DNA of 32,703 bases from Candidatus Buchananbacteria bacterium (GCA_903907165.1 CAIVNC010000015.1:1-32703); one strand, 5' to 3'; shown: positions 15,970-25,678, numbered from the stretch's first letter. Numbers and translations: made by a program. The notes: a model not told the origin generated them from the sequence alone.

Positions 15970-17925
15970 TTATTGACAACTACTGTCTTCGTAGGGATGC
16001 CAAGTGCTAGCATTGGCGCCACCAGCTCCAACCCATATTCCATTTGAACAACTATACTTGTAAGCCGTGCATATACTACCGCTAGGGTAATAAACAGTGT
16101 CTGACGAGCCGTTTTCCTCCTCATCTCCGCTATGATAGAGGCAATTCGATCTGCAATTTTGATAAACTGGCGATCTTGACCATTTTCCGTTAGCACAAGT
16201 TGATGTTACGACAGAACACTTACCAATCGCTTGATTATAAGTACCTCCTGACCAGCCATTTGCTTCTGCTCCTAAATCTGAATATTCACAACCTGGCGTG
16301 CAATGTTGATAAACTGGCCAAGCGACCGACCAAGTTCCATTAGTGCAATTTACATGCTGAAGAACGCAAGAGCCAACATTTTCATTGTAAACCCAGGGCT
16401 GTGAGCCATCAATTACTGAGCCTCCGTCTTCATAATCACAATCACTAGCTGGGGCTGAGCTACAATCGACAGACTGATTACCAAGAACACAAGTCCATAA
16501 CCACTGTCCATTTTCAAATACTGGCAGGACAGTATTGCCATCAGGATCAAAAGCAAACCCAGAGTCACAAAGAGGACGCCATGAATTATCATTGGCTGGG
16601 GAGTGGGAGCTTGGTTGGTAAACTCCATCCGCTGGGCCACAATCAGGACTAGGAATGGTTATATTGATATTACCGGTACTATATGAGACTTGTGGAATTA
16701 GTTCAGATCCGGGAGCAACAACTTTAATTTGATACGTCCCGGAGTCAAGATAGTTAGACGTATTATCTTTTTCGTCGATGCATTTTAGGCCAATAAGACT
16801 CGTAAAACTGAAAGTAAATGTTCCCGTAAAAGTCCCTGTGAATGGCTTTAGAGTTCCTACTCTCCAGAGACACGTCTCTGAAGTACCTTGTTTGACTAGA
16901 TAAAAATAAAGAGTTGGTGATGGCGAAGAGGGCGAAAATAATAATTGATCGTCATACTTGTATGAAACAGAATACTCTGTTTTTGAATCCGGCCAGTTTT
17001 CGCCTCCAATTGGATTAGTAATAACAACGTTTGGAACTATCGGCGCAGAGCAGTAACTTATACCAACCCCAGCCAAAGAACACGTCCAATTATAAGTTCT
17101 TGTACTTTTATTAATAACTGGCGTACTTGACACGCCACCTGGCCTACATAAATCTAAGCCTATTTGTCCCCTCGTTACAATCCCATTAGCTGGACCGCAC
17201 AACAAGCTGATTGGGGAAGTGGTAGCTGGAGGAACGCATTTACCGCTAGAACAACTAAAGTAAGCGCCTAACGATGGGCAGTTCCATACTGTTCCCGCAC
17301 CCTTGTCATCCCAAATACCAATGCAGCGGCCTTCCTGAAGTGTGGTTGAATTAATACAGTAATCAGGCGACGTATAGTTTTGTTTGGCTGTTTGAGAGTA
17401 GCCAGAGGTATATCCATAAACAAGTGGATTGTTTCCGCCATCAGAATCAGTGCAAGACTGGACTTGAACACACCTACCATCAGAACAACTAGAATTGGCA
17501 GGGCAATCTAAGGTGTGAGTTTCAGCCCAAACGCCATTGCAAGTTTGCTCATAAACACTGGTTGTGCTAGCGCAAGAATCAGTATAGGTGTATGTTGCTC
17601 CGTTTGTTCGAGAATAACCAGAAGTTGAACCTTTTACATAAATTGTATTTGCTGGGGTAGAAGTACAAGATTGATAACCGCAAGTGCCTCCACAGCCATT
17701 TGAAGTACCACCATTCTTACCTGCACAATTAGGAACGCAAGGAGGAGTAGTAGTTACCGTGGTGGTTGAGGTGCTAGCTATTCTAACAACCCCAGCCATC
17801 ATTAATGAAGCGAAAGCTCCAATAAGAGCAATACCGCAAATTATTAAAGTACCGACAATGATCTTGGTCTTAGTGTCAATGGCAGTAGCCACTGGAGCCG
17901 CCGAGATCTTTTTGCGTGGAGGCAT
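15970..17925 (-). CDS. large Cys-rich cell-surface protein (651 aa) with N-terminal TM anchor and several repeat types
   Basis: TM TKIIVGTLIICGIALIGAFASLMMAG; repeats CGPA(N/D)G..., CPxxxxCSxGxCV..., and C-terminal CxY...CxNGxW...YxxC. Confidence 0.85.
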   Translation of the reverse strand: MPPRKKISAAPVATAIDTKTKIIVGTLIICGIALIGAFASLMMAGVVRIASTSTTTVTTTPPCVPNCAGKNGGTSNGCGGTCGYQSCTSTPANTIYVKGSTSGYSRTNGATYTYTDSCASTTSVYEQTCNGVWAETHTLDCPANSSCSDGRCVQVQSCTDSDGGNNPLVYGYTSGYSQTAKQNYTSPDYCINSTTLQEGRCIGIWDDKGAGTVWNCPSLGAYFSCSSGKCVPPATTSPISLLCGPANGIVTRGQIGLDLCRPGGVSSTPVINKSTRTYNWTCSLAGVGISYCSAPIVPNVVITNPIGGENWPDSKTEYSVSYKYDDQLLFSPSSPSPTLYFYLVKQGTSETCLWRVGTLKPFTGTFTGTFTFSFTSLIGLKCIDEKDNTSNYLDSGTYQIKVVAPGSELIPQVSYSTGNINITIPSPDCGPADGVYQPSSHSPANDNSWRPLCDSGFAFDPDGNTVLPVFENGQWLWTCVLGNQSVDCSSAPASDCDYEDGGSVIDGSQPWVYNENVGSCVLQHVNCTNGTWSVAWPVYQHCTPGCEYSDLGAEANGWSGGTYNQAIGKCSVVTSTCANGKWSRSPVYQNCRSNCLYHSGDEEENGSSDTVYYPSGSICTAYKYSCSNGIWVGAGGANASTWHPYEDSSCQ

Positions 17926-17994
17926 AGATTTAATCTTCTTGAGCTTTTCTGCTCATTTAGTTAAAATTTACCTTAATTATACCACTTTTAAAAC

Positions 17995-18034
17995 AAATCA
18001 GAGACTTTGCCTGTGCATAAGTCTCTGATTTTAT
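17995..18034 (-). terminator. terminator-like hairpin downstream of dnaE
   Basis: AAATCAGAGACTT...AAGTCTCTGATTT inverted repeat. Confidence 0.7.
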
Positions 18035-18053
18035 GAATTTATTTAAAAAAATT

Positions 18054-21000
18054 CTAACTGAGCACAATCTTTTCTCTGCCGATGATGGCGCCAACTGCGG
18101 TGGCAAATTCTTCACCAGCTTGAACCTTAAAACTAGTCCTCTTTTTTTCTTTCTGACCACTAGCTTTAGTGATTTCTAGCTCAACATCGTGGTTGCCTGG
18201 AAATTTAAAGAAAATGTTTTTAATTGAGATAGATAATTCATGTTCAAGCGGCTCGGACAACACCAAGCAAGCTTTTTTCGCTGAAACAACTGGAGTTGCC
18301 TTGCTACCAGTACTACCGGGACTACCGCCTTTATTAAATCTTCGGTATTTATCATTACCCGAAGAATGAGCTAGCAAGAAACTATTGACCGTCTCAGATA
18401 AATTTTCCATATTTAAAATCGCTGCTCGATCGCAAATAAGCTTGGTTTCATCATCTTTGTCAGACAAATTGCCGGCACACATAATAATATTGCCCTCAGT
18501 CCATAAATTTCGATTAGACTCAAGCATTCTAGGGAAAACCAAGATTTCTACGTCACCACTACTATCTTCAATCTTGGCAAACATCATCGTCTCCCCTTTT
18601 TTGGTTTGGATTTTTTTGAGTGTGCTTATAACTCCGGCTACTCTCACCTCGGCTCCGGCCGCGCAATTCTTGAGCGACGAGCAAGCTACTACCATGCGGC
18701 TCAGCTTATCTCGATATTCATCCATTGGATGTTCTGACACATACATGTTTAACAATTCCTTCTCCCAAGCTAATTTTTGGCGTTTAGTCACTGGTTCGGT
18801 CTTATCCAAACGCAATGATGGCATCGTTTTTTCGCCCAAAGAACTAAAAAGACTGCCTTGATTACTCTCAGCTTCTTGATGAGACTCTTGGATAAATTTA
18901 AGTAGTCGATCGAGATTACATAACATTTCATTACGTTCACCAACTTCATCCATACAACCGGATTTAATCATAGCATCGAGCGAACGTTTATTTAAATCTT
19001 TTGTTTTAACTCTGGTCAAAAAGCTTTCCAAATCTTCAAATCGGCCGTTTTCGCGACGTTCAGTAATAATCGTTTTAATGACATTTTCACCCAAGCCTTT
19101 GACCGCCATCAGTCCGAAACGGATACGAGGCTTGCCTGTCGCGAGACTTTCAGCCACAACCGTAAAAGTAGAATAACTTTCATTAATACTTGGCGGCAAA
19201 ACTTCAATGCCCATTTGACGACACTCATCTACTTCAATAGCAATACGATCAGAATTTCCTTGGTCCGAAGTAAGAAGAGCGGCCATAAACTCGGCTGGAT
19301 AATTAGCCTTAAGCCAAGCGGTCTGATAAGCAATAACCGCATAACAAGCGGCATGAGAACGATTGAAACCATAGGAAGCAAATGGCAAAATAAATTCCCA
19401 AATCTTCTTGGCCACTTTTTCATCAATACCATTACTAATCATGTCCTTAACCATCTTGATCGCCTGTTCATCAAGAAGCTCTTTGATTTTTTTACCAACC
19501 GCTTTACGCAAAATATCCGCTTCACCATAACTAAAGCCCGCCAAATCACGAGCGATCTGCAGCAACTGTTCCTGATAAACGGCCACGCCGTAAGTCTTGC
19601 CCAAAATCGGGCGCAGCTTTTCATGCAGATAAACCGGCTTAATACGGCCATGCTTGCCATTAATATAATCCGGAATATACTCCATTGGACCAGGACGATA
19701 CAGCGCCACCATAGCAATAATATCTTCAATGCTAGTTGGCAGAAGCTGTTTCAAATATCTTTTCATGCCCGAAGATTCAAATTGGAAGACACCGGTAGTT
19801 TTGCCGTCTTGGAAAATCTTGAGCGCTTTTTCATCTTCCAGTGGAATTGATTCCATATCCACCTTTACACCATGAATTTTCTCAATAATCTCCAGGGCTT
19901 GTTCGATGATTGTTAAGTTACTTAGTCCCAAAAAGTCCATTTTGAGTAGTCCCATGTCTTCAACGGAATGGCCTTCATACTGAATAACAATTGAACCTTC
20001 AGCACTGCCTGGTTGGCGCGGACTGTAATTATCTAGAGACTCTGGAGTAATAACCACACCGCAAGCATGAGTCGAGGCGTGGCGAGCCACACCTTCAAGG
20101 CGTCTAGCAATGGTCATTAATTTTTCACCATCCGGCTCTGCCAAAATTTCCTTGAACTCAGGCACCGTCTCGATAGCCTCTTTGAGTTTCATGCCCATTG
20201 GAATCAATTTGGAAATGCGATCACAGTAGCTATATGGCAAACCCATAACGCGACCAACATCACGAATCGAAGCGCGAGCAGCCATCGTTCCAAAAGTAAT
20301 AATCTGAGCAACCTTATCGGCGCCATATTTTTCAGTCACATATTTCAAAACATCATCACGGCGAGCATCGGCAAAGTCGGTATCAATATCAGGCATGGAA
20401 ATACGTTCTGGGTTCAAGAAACGCTCAAACACCAAATCGTATTTAATCGGATCAATATTGGTAATACTTGAAAGGAAGGCGACCAGGGATCCGGCAGCTG
20501 AACCACGACCTGGACCGACGATAACACCGTTGTTTTTGGCCCAACTAATAAAATCAGACACAATCAAAAAATAGCCGGCGTAACCAGTCTTTTTAATAAC
20601 ACTAAGTTCATAATCCAAACGTTCTTGAGCTTCTGGTGGGGCCGGTTCTTTTTGATATTTCCGGATCATGCCTTCCTCGCAAATCACTCGGAGCTGATCA
20701 TCGGCCGTACGACCCTCAGGCAATGGGAATTTTGGCAAAATAGTTTTACCCAAAACAATTTCCAAATTACACATGTCAGCTACCTTAACTGTATTCTCTA
20801 TCGCCTCTTGATGATCGGCGAACTCGGCTCGCATCTGGTCGGGAGATTTGAAAGATAAATCTATACCGACATAAGACATGCGATCTTTATCACCTAAAGT
20901 TTTTTTGGTTTGAATACAAAGCAAAATATCCTGAGCAAAATCATCATCCTTGGCCGGATAATGAATATCATTGGTGGCGACCACCGGCACATTCATTTCT

Positions 21001-21584
21001 TTGGACAATTTAAAAATCGCCTCATTAACTTCTTGCTGCTTGGGCAAACTAGGATGATATTGGACTTCCAGATAAAAACTATCCTCGCCAAAAAGTTTTT
21101 GATAACGAGAAATCATTTCTCTAGCACCATCGAGATTGCCATTCAAAATATTGACCGGCAATTCACCAGCCAGACATGCCGTGAGACACACCAAGCCTTC
21201 GTGATATTTTTCTAGCAATTCAAAATCAATCCTGGGTTTATAATAATAACCTTCAAGATTAGCAATGGTTGTTAGTTTTACCAAATTTTTATAGCCAACT
21301 TCGTTTTTGGCCAGTAGAATAAGATGGTACGGCTTAACGTCAATATTAGCTCGTTTATTCAAGTGACCGTTTCGAGCCACATAAGCCTCAACTCCAATAA
21401 TCGGCTTAATTCCGGCCTTCTTGGCCTTTTTATAAAACTCAATGGCGCCATACATCACACCATGATCCGTAAGAGCCATGGCTGGCATACCGTATTCAAC
21501 GGCCTTTTTAACAAGATCGTCAATCTTGCCCAAGCCATCCAGCAGGGAGTAATGAGAGTGGGTGTGGAGGTGGACAAAAGACAT
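18054..21584 (-). CDS. dnaE: DNA polymerase III subunit alpha
   Basis: PHP domain FVHLHTHSHYSLLDG; polymerase motifs GPGRGSAAGSLVAF, PDIDTDFADARRDDVLKYV; C-terminal OB domain. Confidence 0.98.
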   Translation of the reverse strand: MSFVHLHTHSHYSLLDGLGKIDDLVKKAVEYGMPAMALTDHGVMYGAIEFYKKAKKAGIKPIIGVEAYVARNGHLNKRANIDVKPYHLILLAKNEVGYKNLVKLTTIANLEGYYYKPRIDFELLEKYHEGLVCLTACLAGELPVNILNGNLDGAREMISRYQKLFGEDSFYLEVQYHPSLPKQQEVNEAIFKLSKEMNVPVVATNDIHYPAKDDDFAQDILLCIQTKKTLGDKDRMSYVGIDLSFKSPDQMRAEFADHQEAIENTVKVADMCNLEIVLGKTILPKFPLPEGRTADDQLRVICEEGMIRKYQKEPAPPEAQERLDYELSVIKKTGYAGYFLIVSDFISWAKNNGVIVGPGRGSAAGSLVAFLSSITNIDPIKYDLVFERFLNPERISMPDIDTDFADARRDDVLKYVTEKYGADKVAQIITFGTMAARASIRDVGRVMGLPYSYCDRISKLIPMGMKLKEAIETVPEFKEILAEPDGEKLMTIARRLEGVARHASTHACGVVITPESLDNYSPRQPGSAEGSIVIQYEGHSVEDMGLLKMDFLGLSNLTIIEQALEIIEKIHGVKVDMESIPLEDEKALKIFQDGKTTGVFQFESSGMKRYLKQLLPTSIEDIIAMVALYRPGPMEYIPDYINGKHGRIKPVYLHEKLRPILGKTYGVAVYQEQLLQIARDLAGFSYGEADILRKAVGKKIKELLDEQAIKMVKDMISNGIDEKVAKKIWEFILPFASYGFNRSHAACYAVIAYQTAWLKANYPAEFMAALLTSDQGNSDRIAIEVDECRQMGIEVLPPSINESYSTFTVVAESLATGKPRIRFGLMAVKGLGENVIKTIITERRENGRFEDLESFLTRVKTKDLNKRSLDAMIKSGCMDEVGERNEMLCNLDRLLKFIQESHQEAESNQGSLFSSLGEKTMPSLRLDKTEPVTKRQKLAWEKELLNMYVSEHPMDEYRDKLSRMVVACSSLKNCAAGAEVRVAGVISTLKKIQTKKGETMMFAKIEDSSGDVEILVFPRMLESNRNLWTEGNIIMCAGNLSDKDDETKLICDRAAILNMENLSETVNSFLLAHSSGNDKYRRFNKGGSPGSTGSKATPVVSAKKACLVLSEPLEHELSISIKNIFFKFPGNHDVELEITKASGQKEKKRTSFKVQAGEEFATAVGAIIGREKIVLS

Positions 21585-21602
21585 TATTTAAAGATTTTAA
21601 TT

Positions 21603-22709
21603 TTAATTTAACTGAATCTCAACTGTTTGATCTTTTCCACTGCGAGTGATTAGCAAGTCAACTTTGTCACCTTTTTTATAATTACCAATAATTTCCGCTA
21701 GACCCTGATAAACATTGAGTTCGGAATCATCAACTTTTTTGATCAAATCACCATCTTTTAATTTACCTAAGGCTGGACTGGCCTTAGCGGGACTACCATA
21801 GACTAAAGCACCTCGATCACTAATATCACCAAGACCATCAACTTGAGCTAGATCAATATAATTAACTCCCAATACCGGACGAGTTATTTTTTGACCGCCC
21901 AGAACTTGATTAATTGCCGATTTAAGATAATCAATCAAAACGACTTTACCACCAACTACTACGCCAACAACTTGGGCCTTAAGATCGGTAACCACCGCGC
22001 CATCAGGCACACCAGCAAGTGAGACATCAAGAAAAATTTGTTTGTTAAACGATTCTGAGGACTGAACTAAATCAGTCCTGACTTTAAAATCATAGCCAAT
22101 ATTTTTAATATGAGCCAAGACTAGTTTGTTGCCCTGAGCCAAGACTACACTTTGACCACTTTGAAGTTTAGTATCATCACCAATCTTAGCGACAGTCAGA
22201 TTATTGCTAGCCATCTTACCAAAAAGTAATCCCGTGGCACTATCTTCTACAAAATCACCAATCTCATATTTCTTGGCTTGATAACCAATAGCCGCGTAAC
22301 GATATTTCTGATTGGCAATAGCGCTTTTACTCGTCACCACCCAACCATCGGCCGTCAAAACAAAGCCCTGACCAAGCAACTCACTTGGCAAATAAGAACG
22401 AGTTAAATTATTAGTATCCTTTTTTAAATTATAAAGATTAACAAGTGCCGGCAATAAATCATTTTCTACTTGATTAAACTGGACATCTTCCTGAACAATA
22501 ACATTGCGGGGTTGATCGATAACAATTTGCTGATTATTGGTAGCATTACTAACATTAACTCTGCCAATGAACGGCAGGCCAGTGGAAGTGACAACGGCAT
22601 AGCCGCTAACCCCAGCTACAAAACCGACGATTACAGTTACGATAACAAAAAAAATCGGACTAGCAGTAAATTTTTTCTTTTCTTGATTTTCAGACATAAA
22701 GTTGATCAA
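21603..22709 (-). CDS. HtrA/DegP-like trypsin-fold + PDZ membrane protein, predicted catalytically inactive
   Basis: TM anchor; LGQGFVLTADGWVVTSKSAI (HtrA GSGFIxxxDGxIxTNxHV-like); C-terminal PDZ (LGVNY...SPAKASPALGKLKDGDLIKKVDDSELN). Confidence 0.75.
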   Translation of the reverse strand: MINFMSENQEKKKFTASPIFFVIVTVIVGFVAGVSGYAVVTSTGLPFIGRVNVSNATNNQQIVIDQPRNVIVQEDVQFNQVENDLLPALVNLYNLKKDTNNLTRSYLPSELLGQGFVLTADGWVVTSKSAIANQKYRYAAIGYQAKKYEIGDFVEDSATGLLFGKMASNNLTVAKIGDDTKLQSGQSVVLAQGNKLVLAHIKNIGYDFKVRTDLVQSSESFNKQIFLDVSLAGVPDGAVVTDLKAQVVGVVVGGKVVLIDYLKSAINQVLGGQKITRPVLGVNYIDLAQVDGLGDISDRGALVYGSPAKASPALGKLKDGDLIKKVDDSELNVYQGLAEIIGNYKKGDKVDLLITRSGKDQTVEIQLN

Positions 22710-22712
22710 TAA

Positions 22713-23477
22713 TTAAAGCCACTTGGCAGTTCCCAGAATAATTAATAAAAAAACAATTACAAAAATAAAATATTGCCAAAATAATTTCCTAGTTAACTTC
22801 TTTTCCCAATTCAGAGTCGCTAAAGAAACAAAGAAATAGTAGAAAATAGCAATAATGCCACTTAAGACATAAATACTACTCGGCCAAAAAAATAAGGCTC
22901 CAAGTAGCTCGGATAAAACCAGAGTAATAACTGCCGAGTAAACTAGGTTGCTTTTTCTTGGTAAACCCAAAAAGGCAAATCTATCGAGCAGTATTACGGC
23001 TAAAACAAAAATACTGATCAATAAAGCCCACCACCAATCCAGACTCAAGAAAACATAAAAATTCAGCAAATCAGCCACCAAGAAAAAAACTAAAACTAAG
23101 TTCAGATAAGCGCTAATATTTTTCAAATCAAAAATGGATCTCTTATCGGTTCGATAAAAATAATTAAAAATAGACTCTAAGTACATTGCATAGCATGCCG
23201 CCCAAAAAATTGAAAAAGCAATAATTATAGACTGGCTGGAAAAAAGCATAAAAGAAGCAATACCAATCGATAAGAAAATTATTGAATAAATGCAAGCCAA
23301 CCAAACTCTCTGTCGTCGCAGTCTCACAAAAAGAATCGCGAAGTAGAATAGATTAATTAAAACGGCAACGGTTAAATATACCGGCCAAGAATCGGGATAA
23401 ATAAAAAGCTCTCGAAGCAAGCCCAAATAGACTAAGGGCAAGATAATCGGAGCAATTCTGATTAGAAAAAAAATCAT
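22713..23477 (-). CDS. polytopic membrane protein (254 aa)
   Basis: Many hydrophobic segments. Confidence 0.75.
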   Translation of the reverse strand: MIFFLIRIAPIILPLVYLGLLRELFIYPDSWPVYLTVAVLINLFYFAILFVRLRRQRVWLACIYSIIFLSIGIASFMLFSSQSIIIAFSIFWAACYAMYLESIFNYFYRTDKRSIFDLKNISAYLNLVLVFFLVADLLNFYVFLSLDWWWALLISIFVLAVILLDRFAFLGLPRKSNLVYSAVITLVLSELLGALFFWPSSIYVLSGIIAIFYYFFVSLATLNWEKKLTRKLFWQYFIFVIVFLLIILGTAKWL

Positions 23478-23483
23478 AATTAA

Positions 23484-23927
23484 TTACCTAAGACTAGTCA
23501 TCAAATCGCTCAAATCTTTCAGTTTTAGTTTGATAACATCAATTTTGCCATCACTAGCGGCTTTTTCAATCGCCGACAGATCCAAAACAACCGAAAGATG
23601 AGTATCTTTATACTCCGCCGGTAAGGTTAAGGCTAAAACATTCAGGCTCGACTTCTTAGTTTTATCTATAAAATCAGCGGATGTCAAATTAGCAGTGGCC
23701 GCTTCAGACAAATAATTGGATAAAATAAATTTTAGGCCAGACAAATAATCACTTTTCATCTTGACATAATCGACTGATTGTGTATTATTTTGGCTAAATT
23801 TAATTGTTTTTTGATGCCAAACACCATTTTTATCTAGAGTTAGAAAAATCAAAGCAAAGACTACAAAAGCGAGTAAAATAGCCACGGCCGATTTTTGAGA
23901 TAGCTTTATTTTAGTAACGTCAGGCAT
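23484..23927 (-). CDS. single-TM hypothetical protein (147 aa)
   Basis: TM SAVAILLAFVVFALIFLTL then exported domain. Confidence 0.7.
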   Translation of the reverse strand: MPDVTKIKLSQKSAVAILLAFVVFALIFLTLDKNGVWHQKTIKFSQNNTQSVDYVKMKSDYLSGLKFILSNYLSEAATANLTSADFIDKTKKSSLNVLALTLPAEYKDTHLSVVLDLSAIEKAASDGKIDVIKLKLKDLSDLMTSLR

Positions 23928-23936
23928 GATTTTAAA

Positions 23937-24272
23937 TTAAAATATAAAAATGGAAATAAAGGCCAAAACAATAAAAACTGAGAGCAAGGCGCCAGCCGAA
24001 GAGGCAATACAAATCACAGCCTCTTGATATTGTTTTTGCATAGCAAAATAAATTGGATAGCCAAGCATCAAAAGAGCTGAAATAACAACACTCATGACCA
24101 GTAAAATCAGAAATGACATTGTTCCGATAATAATACCCCATCCGGCTTGAGCGAAAATCACAGGGCTAATTAGGAAAAAGAAAGAAACGATCAAGATCCA
24201 GCCAGCTTCTAAAAAACCGGCTAAAGCGGCCTTTTTGGCCATCTCGTGGTGATTAACCTTTTTGACAAACAT
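23937..24272 (-). CDS. small polytopic membrane protein (111 aa)
   Basis: Three to four hydrophobic segments. Confidence 0.65.
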   Translation of the reverse strand: MFVKKVNHHEMAKKAALAGFLEAGWILIVSFFFLISPVIFAQAGWGIIIGTMSFLILLVMSVVISALLMLGYPIYFAMQKQYQEAVICIASSAGALLSVFIVLAFISIFIF

Positions 24273-24341
24273 GGTTTTAAATTATTTTTTATAGTCTTAT
24301 TATACAATAAAAAGCAAGGGCATTGCAAACCATGCATTTGC

Positions 24342-24366
24342 GTCATCCTCGCGAACGCGGGGATCC
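24342..24366. repeat. variant short palindromic repeat GTCATCCTCGCGAACGCGGGGATCCA
   Basis: Reverse complement TGGATCC...GGATGAC shares the termini of the 581-610 repeat with a different stem. Confidence 0.6.
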
Positions 24367-24472
24367 ATTCCTCTCACTTAAGTTAGAATTGGTTTATTAT
24401 TGTTTAATGGAATTTTTCAACCTTCCTCGGATATTGCTATGCCACTTTTTCAAAAAAGTAGCACAAAAACTT

Positions 24473-24604
24473 GCGAGCAGGTGAAAATCATGGCTGAATT
24501 TTAGGCTTCACTCACTAAATCACCAAATCGCAGTAGCTCATGGGTGATTTGCCTACGGCCGTTCGTTCCCGCCCAAAATCAGCACAATATTTTCAAATGC
24601 TCGC
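24473..24604. repeat. ~132-bp nested imperfect hairpin element with dispersed copy at left window edge
   Basis: Three nested complementary arm pairs: 24473-24488/24589-24604, 24494-24506/24571-24582, 24518-24525/24543-24550. Right half recurs at about 1-61. Confidence 0.7.
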
Positions 24605-24676
24605 GGGGATGCAAAATGCGGAATACAAATGCATGATGCAAATGCTGGTGCGGAATACGAATTCAAATACAAAATC

Positions 24677-25219
24677 CTATCGCGCTGAAAATTCGCAGCC
24701 GCAGTAGTTTTGGCGGTAAAAATTTTGAGCGGCACTAAATTTCATGGCTTTCAAAAAGCCGTTTCTTTTTTTCCAATCACCGGCCAAGAATTTAATGTCC
24801 TTGATTTCAGCTAATCTCTCCCCTTCGGCATTAATTAATTTAGCGTCTTTATGGGGACTAATCGAAAGCGTGGTAGCAAAATAATCAAATTTGTGAGAAG
24901 CGGCGAAACTGGCTGTCTTTTCTAGACGAATACAAAAACACATGGCGCAACGCTTGCCTTTTTCTGGTTCGTTCTCCAAACCCTTGATAGCCTCGAGCCA
25001 TTCCTTGTGATCATATTGAAACTCAAAAAAATCTGCGCCCTGACTGGTGAAATACTTTTTGGCTTCATCGCGACGTTTCTTATATTCTTCCACTGGATGA
25101 ATATTGGAATTGTCATAATAAATGGAAACTTCGTAATCCTTGGACAACTCGTGAAATAAAAAACCGCCGCAAGGAGCGCAGCAATCATGAAGTAAAAGTC
25201 TAGGCTTAGACATAACCAA
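24677..25219 (-). CDS. queH: epoxyqueuosine reductase QueH (DUF208)
   Basis: LLLHDCCAPCGG, YYDNSNIHPVEEYKKRRDEA, GKRCAMCFCIRLEKTA, YCGCEFS Cys motifs. Confidence 0.93.
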   Translation of the reverse strand: MVMSKPRLLLHDCCAPCGGFLFHELSKDYEVSIYYDNSNIHPVEEYKKRRDEAKKYFTSQGADFFEFQYDHKEWLEAIKGLENEPEKGKRCAMCFCIRLEKTASFAASHKFDYFATTLSISPHKDAKLINAEGERLAEIKDIKFLAGDWKKRNGFLKAMKFSAAQNFYRQNYCGCEFSAR

Positions 25220-25234
25220 AAAATACTTAAGTAA

Positions 25235-25675
25235 TTATTTTTGCAAACTGGAAAGCAAATAAGAATTAGCCTCGGCTAAAATCTCTTTCAAATTTTTGAA
25301 TTTAATATACTTTGTCGCCATCTTGAAATCTAACCAAGCAAAGCCTTGATGTTCATGAGAAATTTTAATTTCTGCTTTTTCCGGTGCTTTAGCCAAATAC
25401 AAAATAAAATCTTTGCGAATAAGCGGCGTGCCCTCGCGATGCTTTTCTTTGAAGAAAAACTGAGTTTGTTGACGCCAACCGTCGATCAATTCAACATCAA
25501 TTCCGGCTTCTTCTTTTAATTCTCTTAGTGCTGCTTCGCCTTCAGATTCTCCTGCCTCTACGTGGCCCTTGGCAAAATTCCAATAATCTCCGCCATGATA
25601 AAGCACGAGATAATTAATCTCATTATTTTCTCCAATTCGATAAACAATAACACCAGCTGATTTTTCTTTTAACAT
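25235..25675 (-). CDS. NUDIX hydrolase
   Basis: GHVEAGESEGEAALRELKEEAGI (Nudix box GX5EX7REUXEEXGU). Confidence 0.95.
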   Translation of the reverse strand: MLKEKSAGVIVYRIGENNEINYLVLYHGGDYWNFAKGHVEAGESEGEAALRELKEEAGIDVELIDGWRQQTQFFFKEKHREGTPLIRKDFILYLAKAPEKAEIKISHEHQGFAWLDFKMATKYIKFKNLKEILAEANSYLLSSLQK

Positions 25676-25678
25676 ATT

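Noticed and set aside
19215-19850. 211-aa plus-strand ORF inside dnaE
   Set aside because: Antisense to conserved DnaE coding sequence.
24553-24735. 60-aa minus-strand ORF over the hairpin element
   Set aside because: Falls across the repeat and its variable tail and the 3' end of queH; no coding character.
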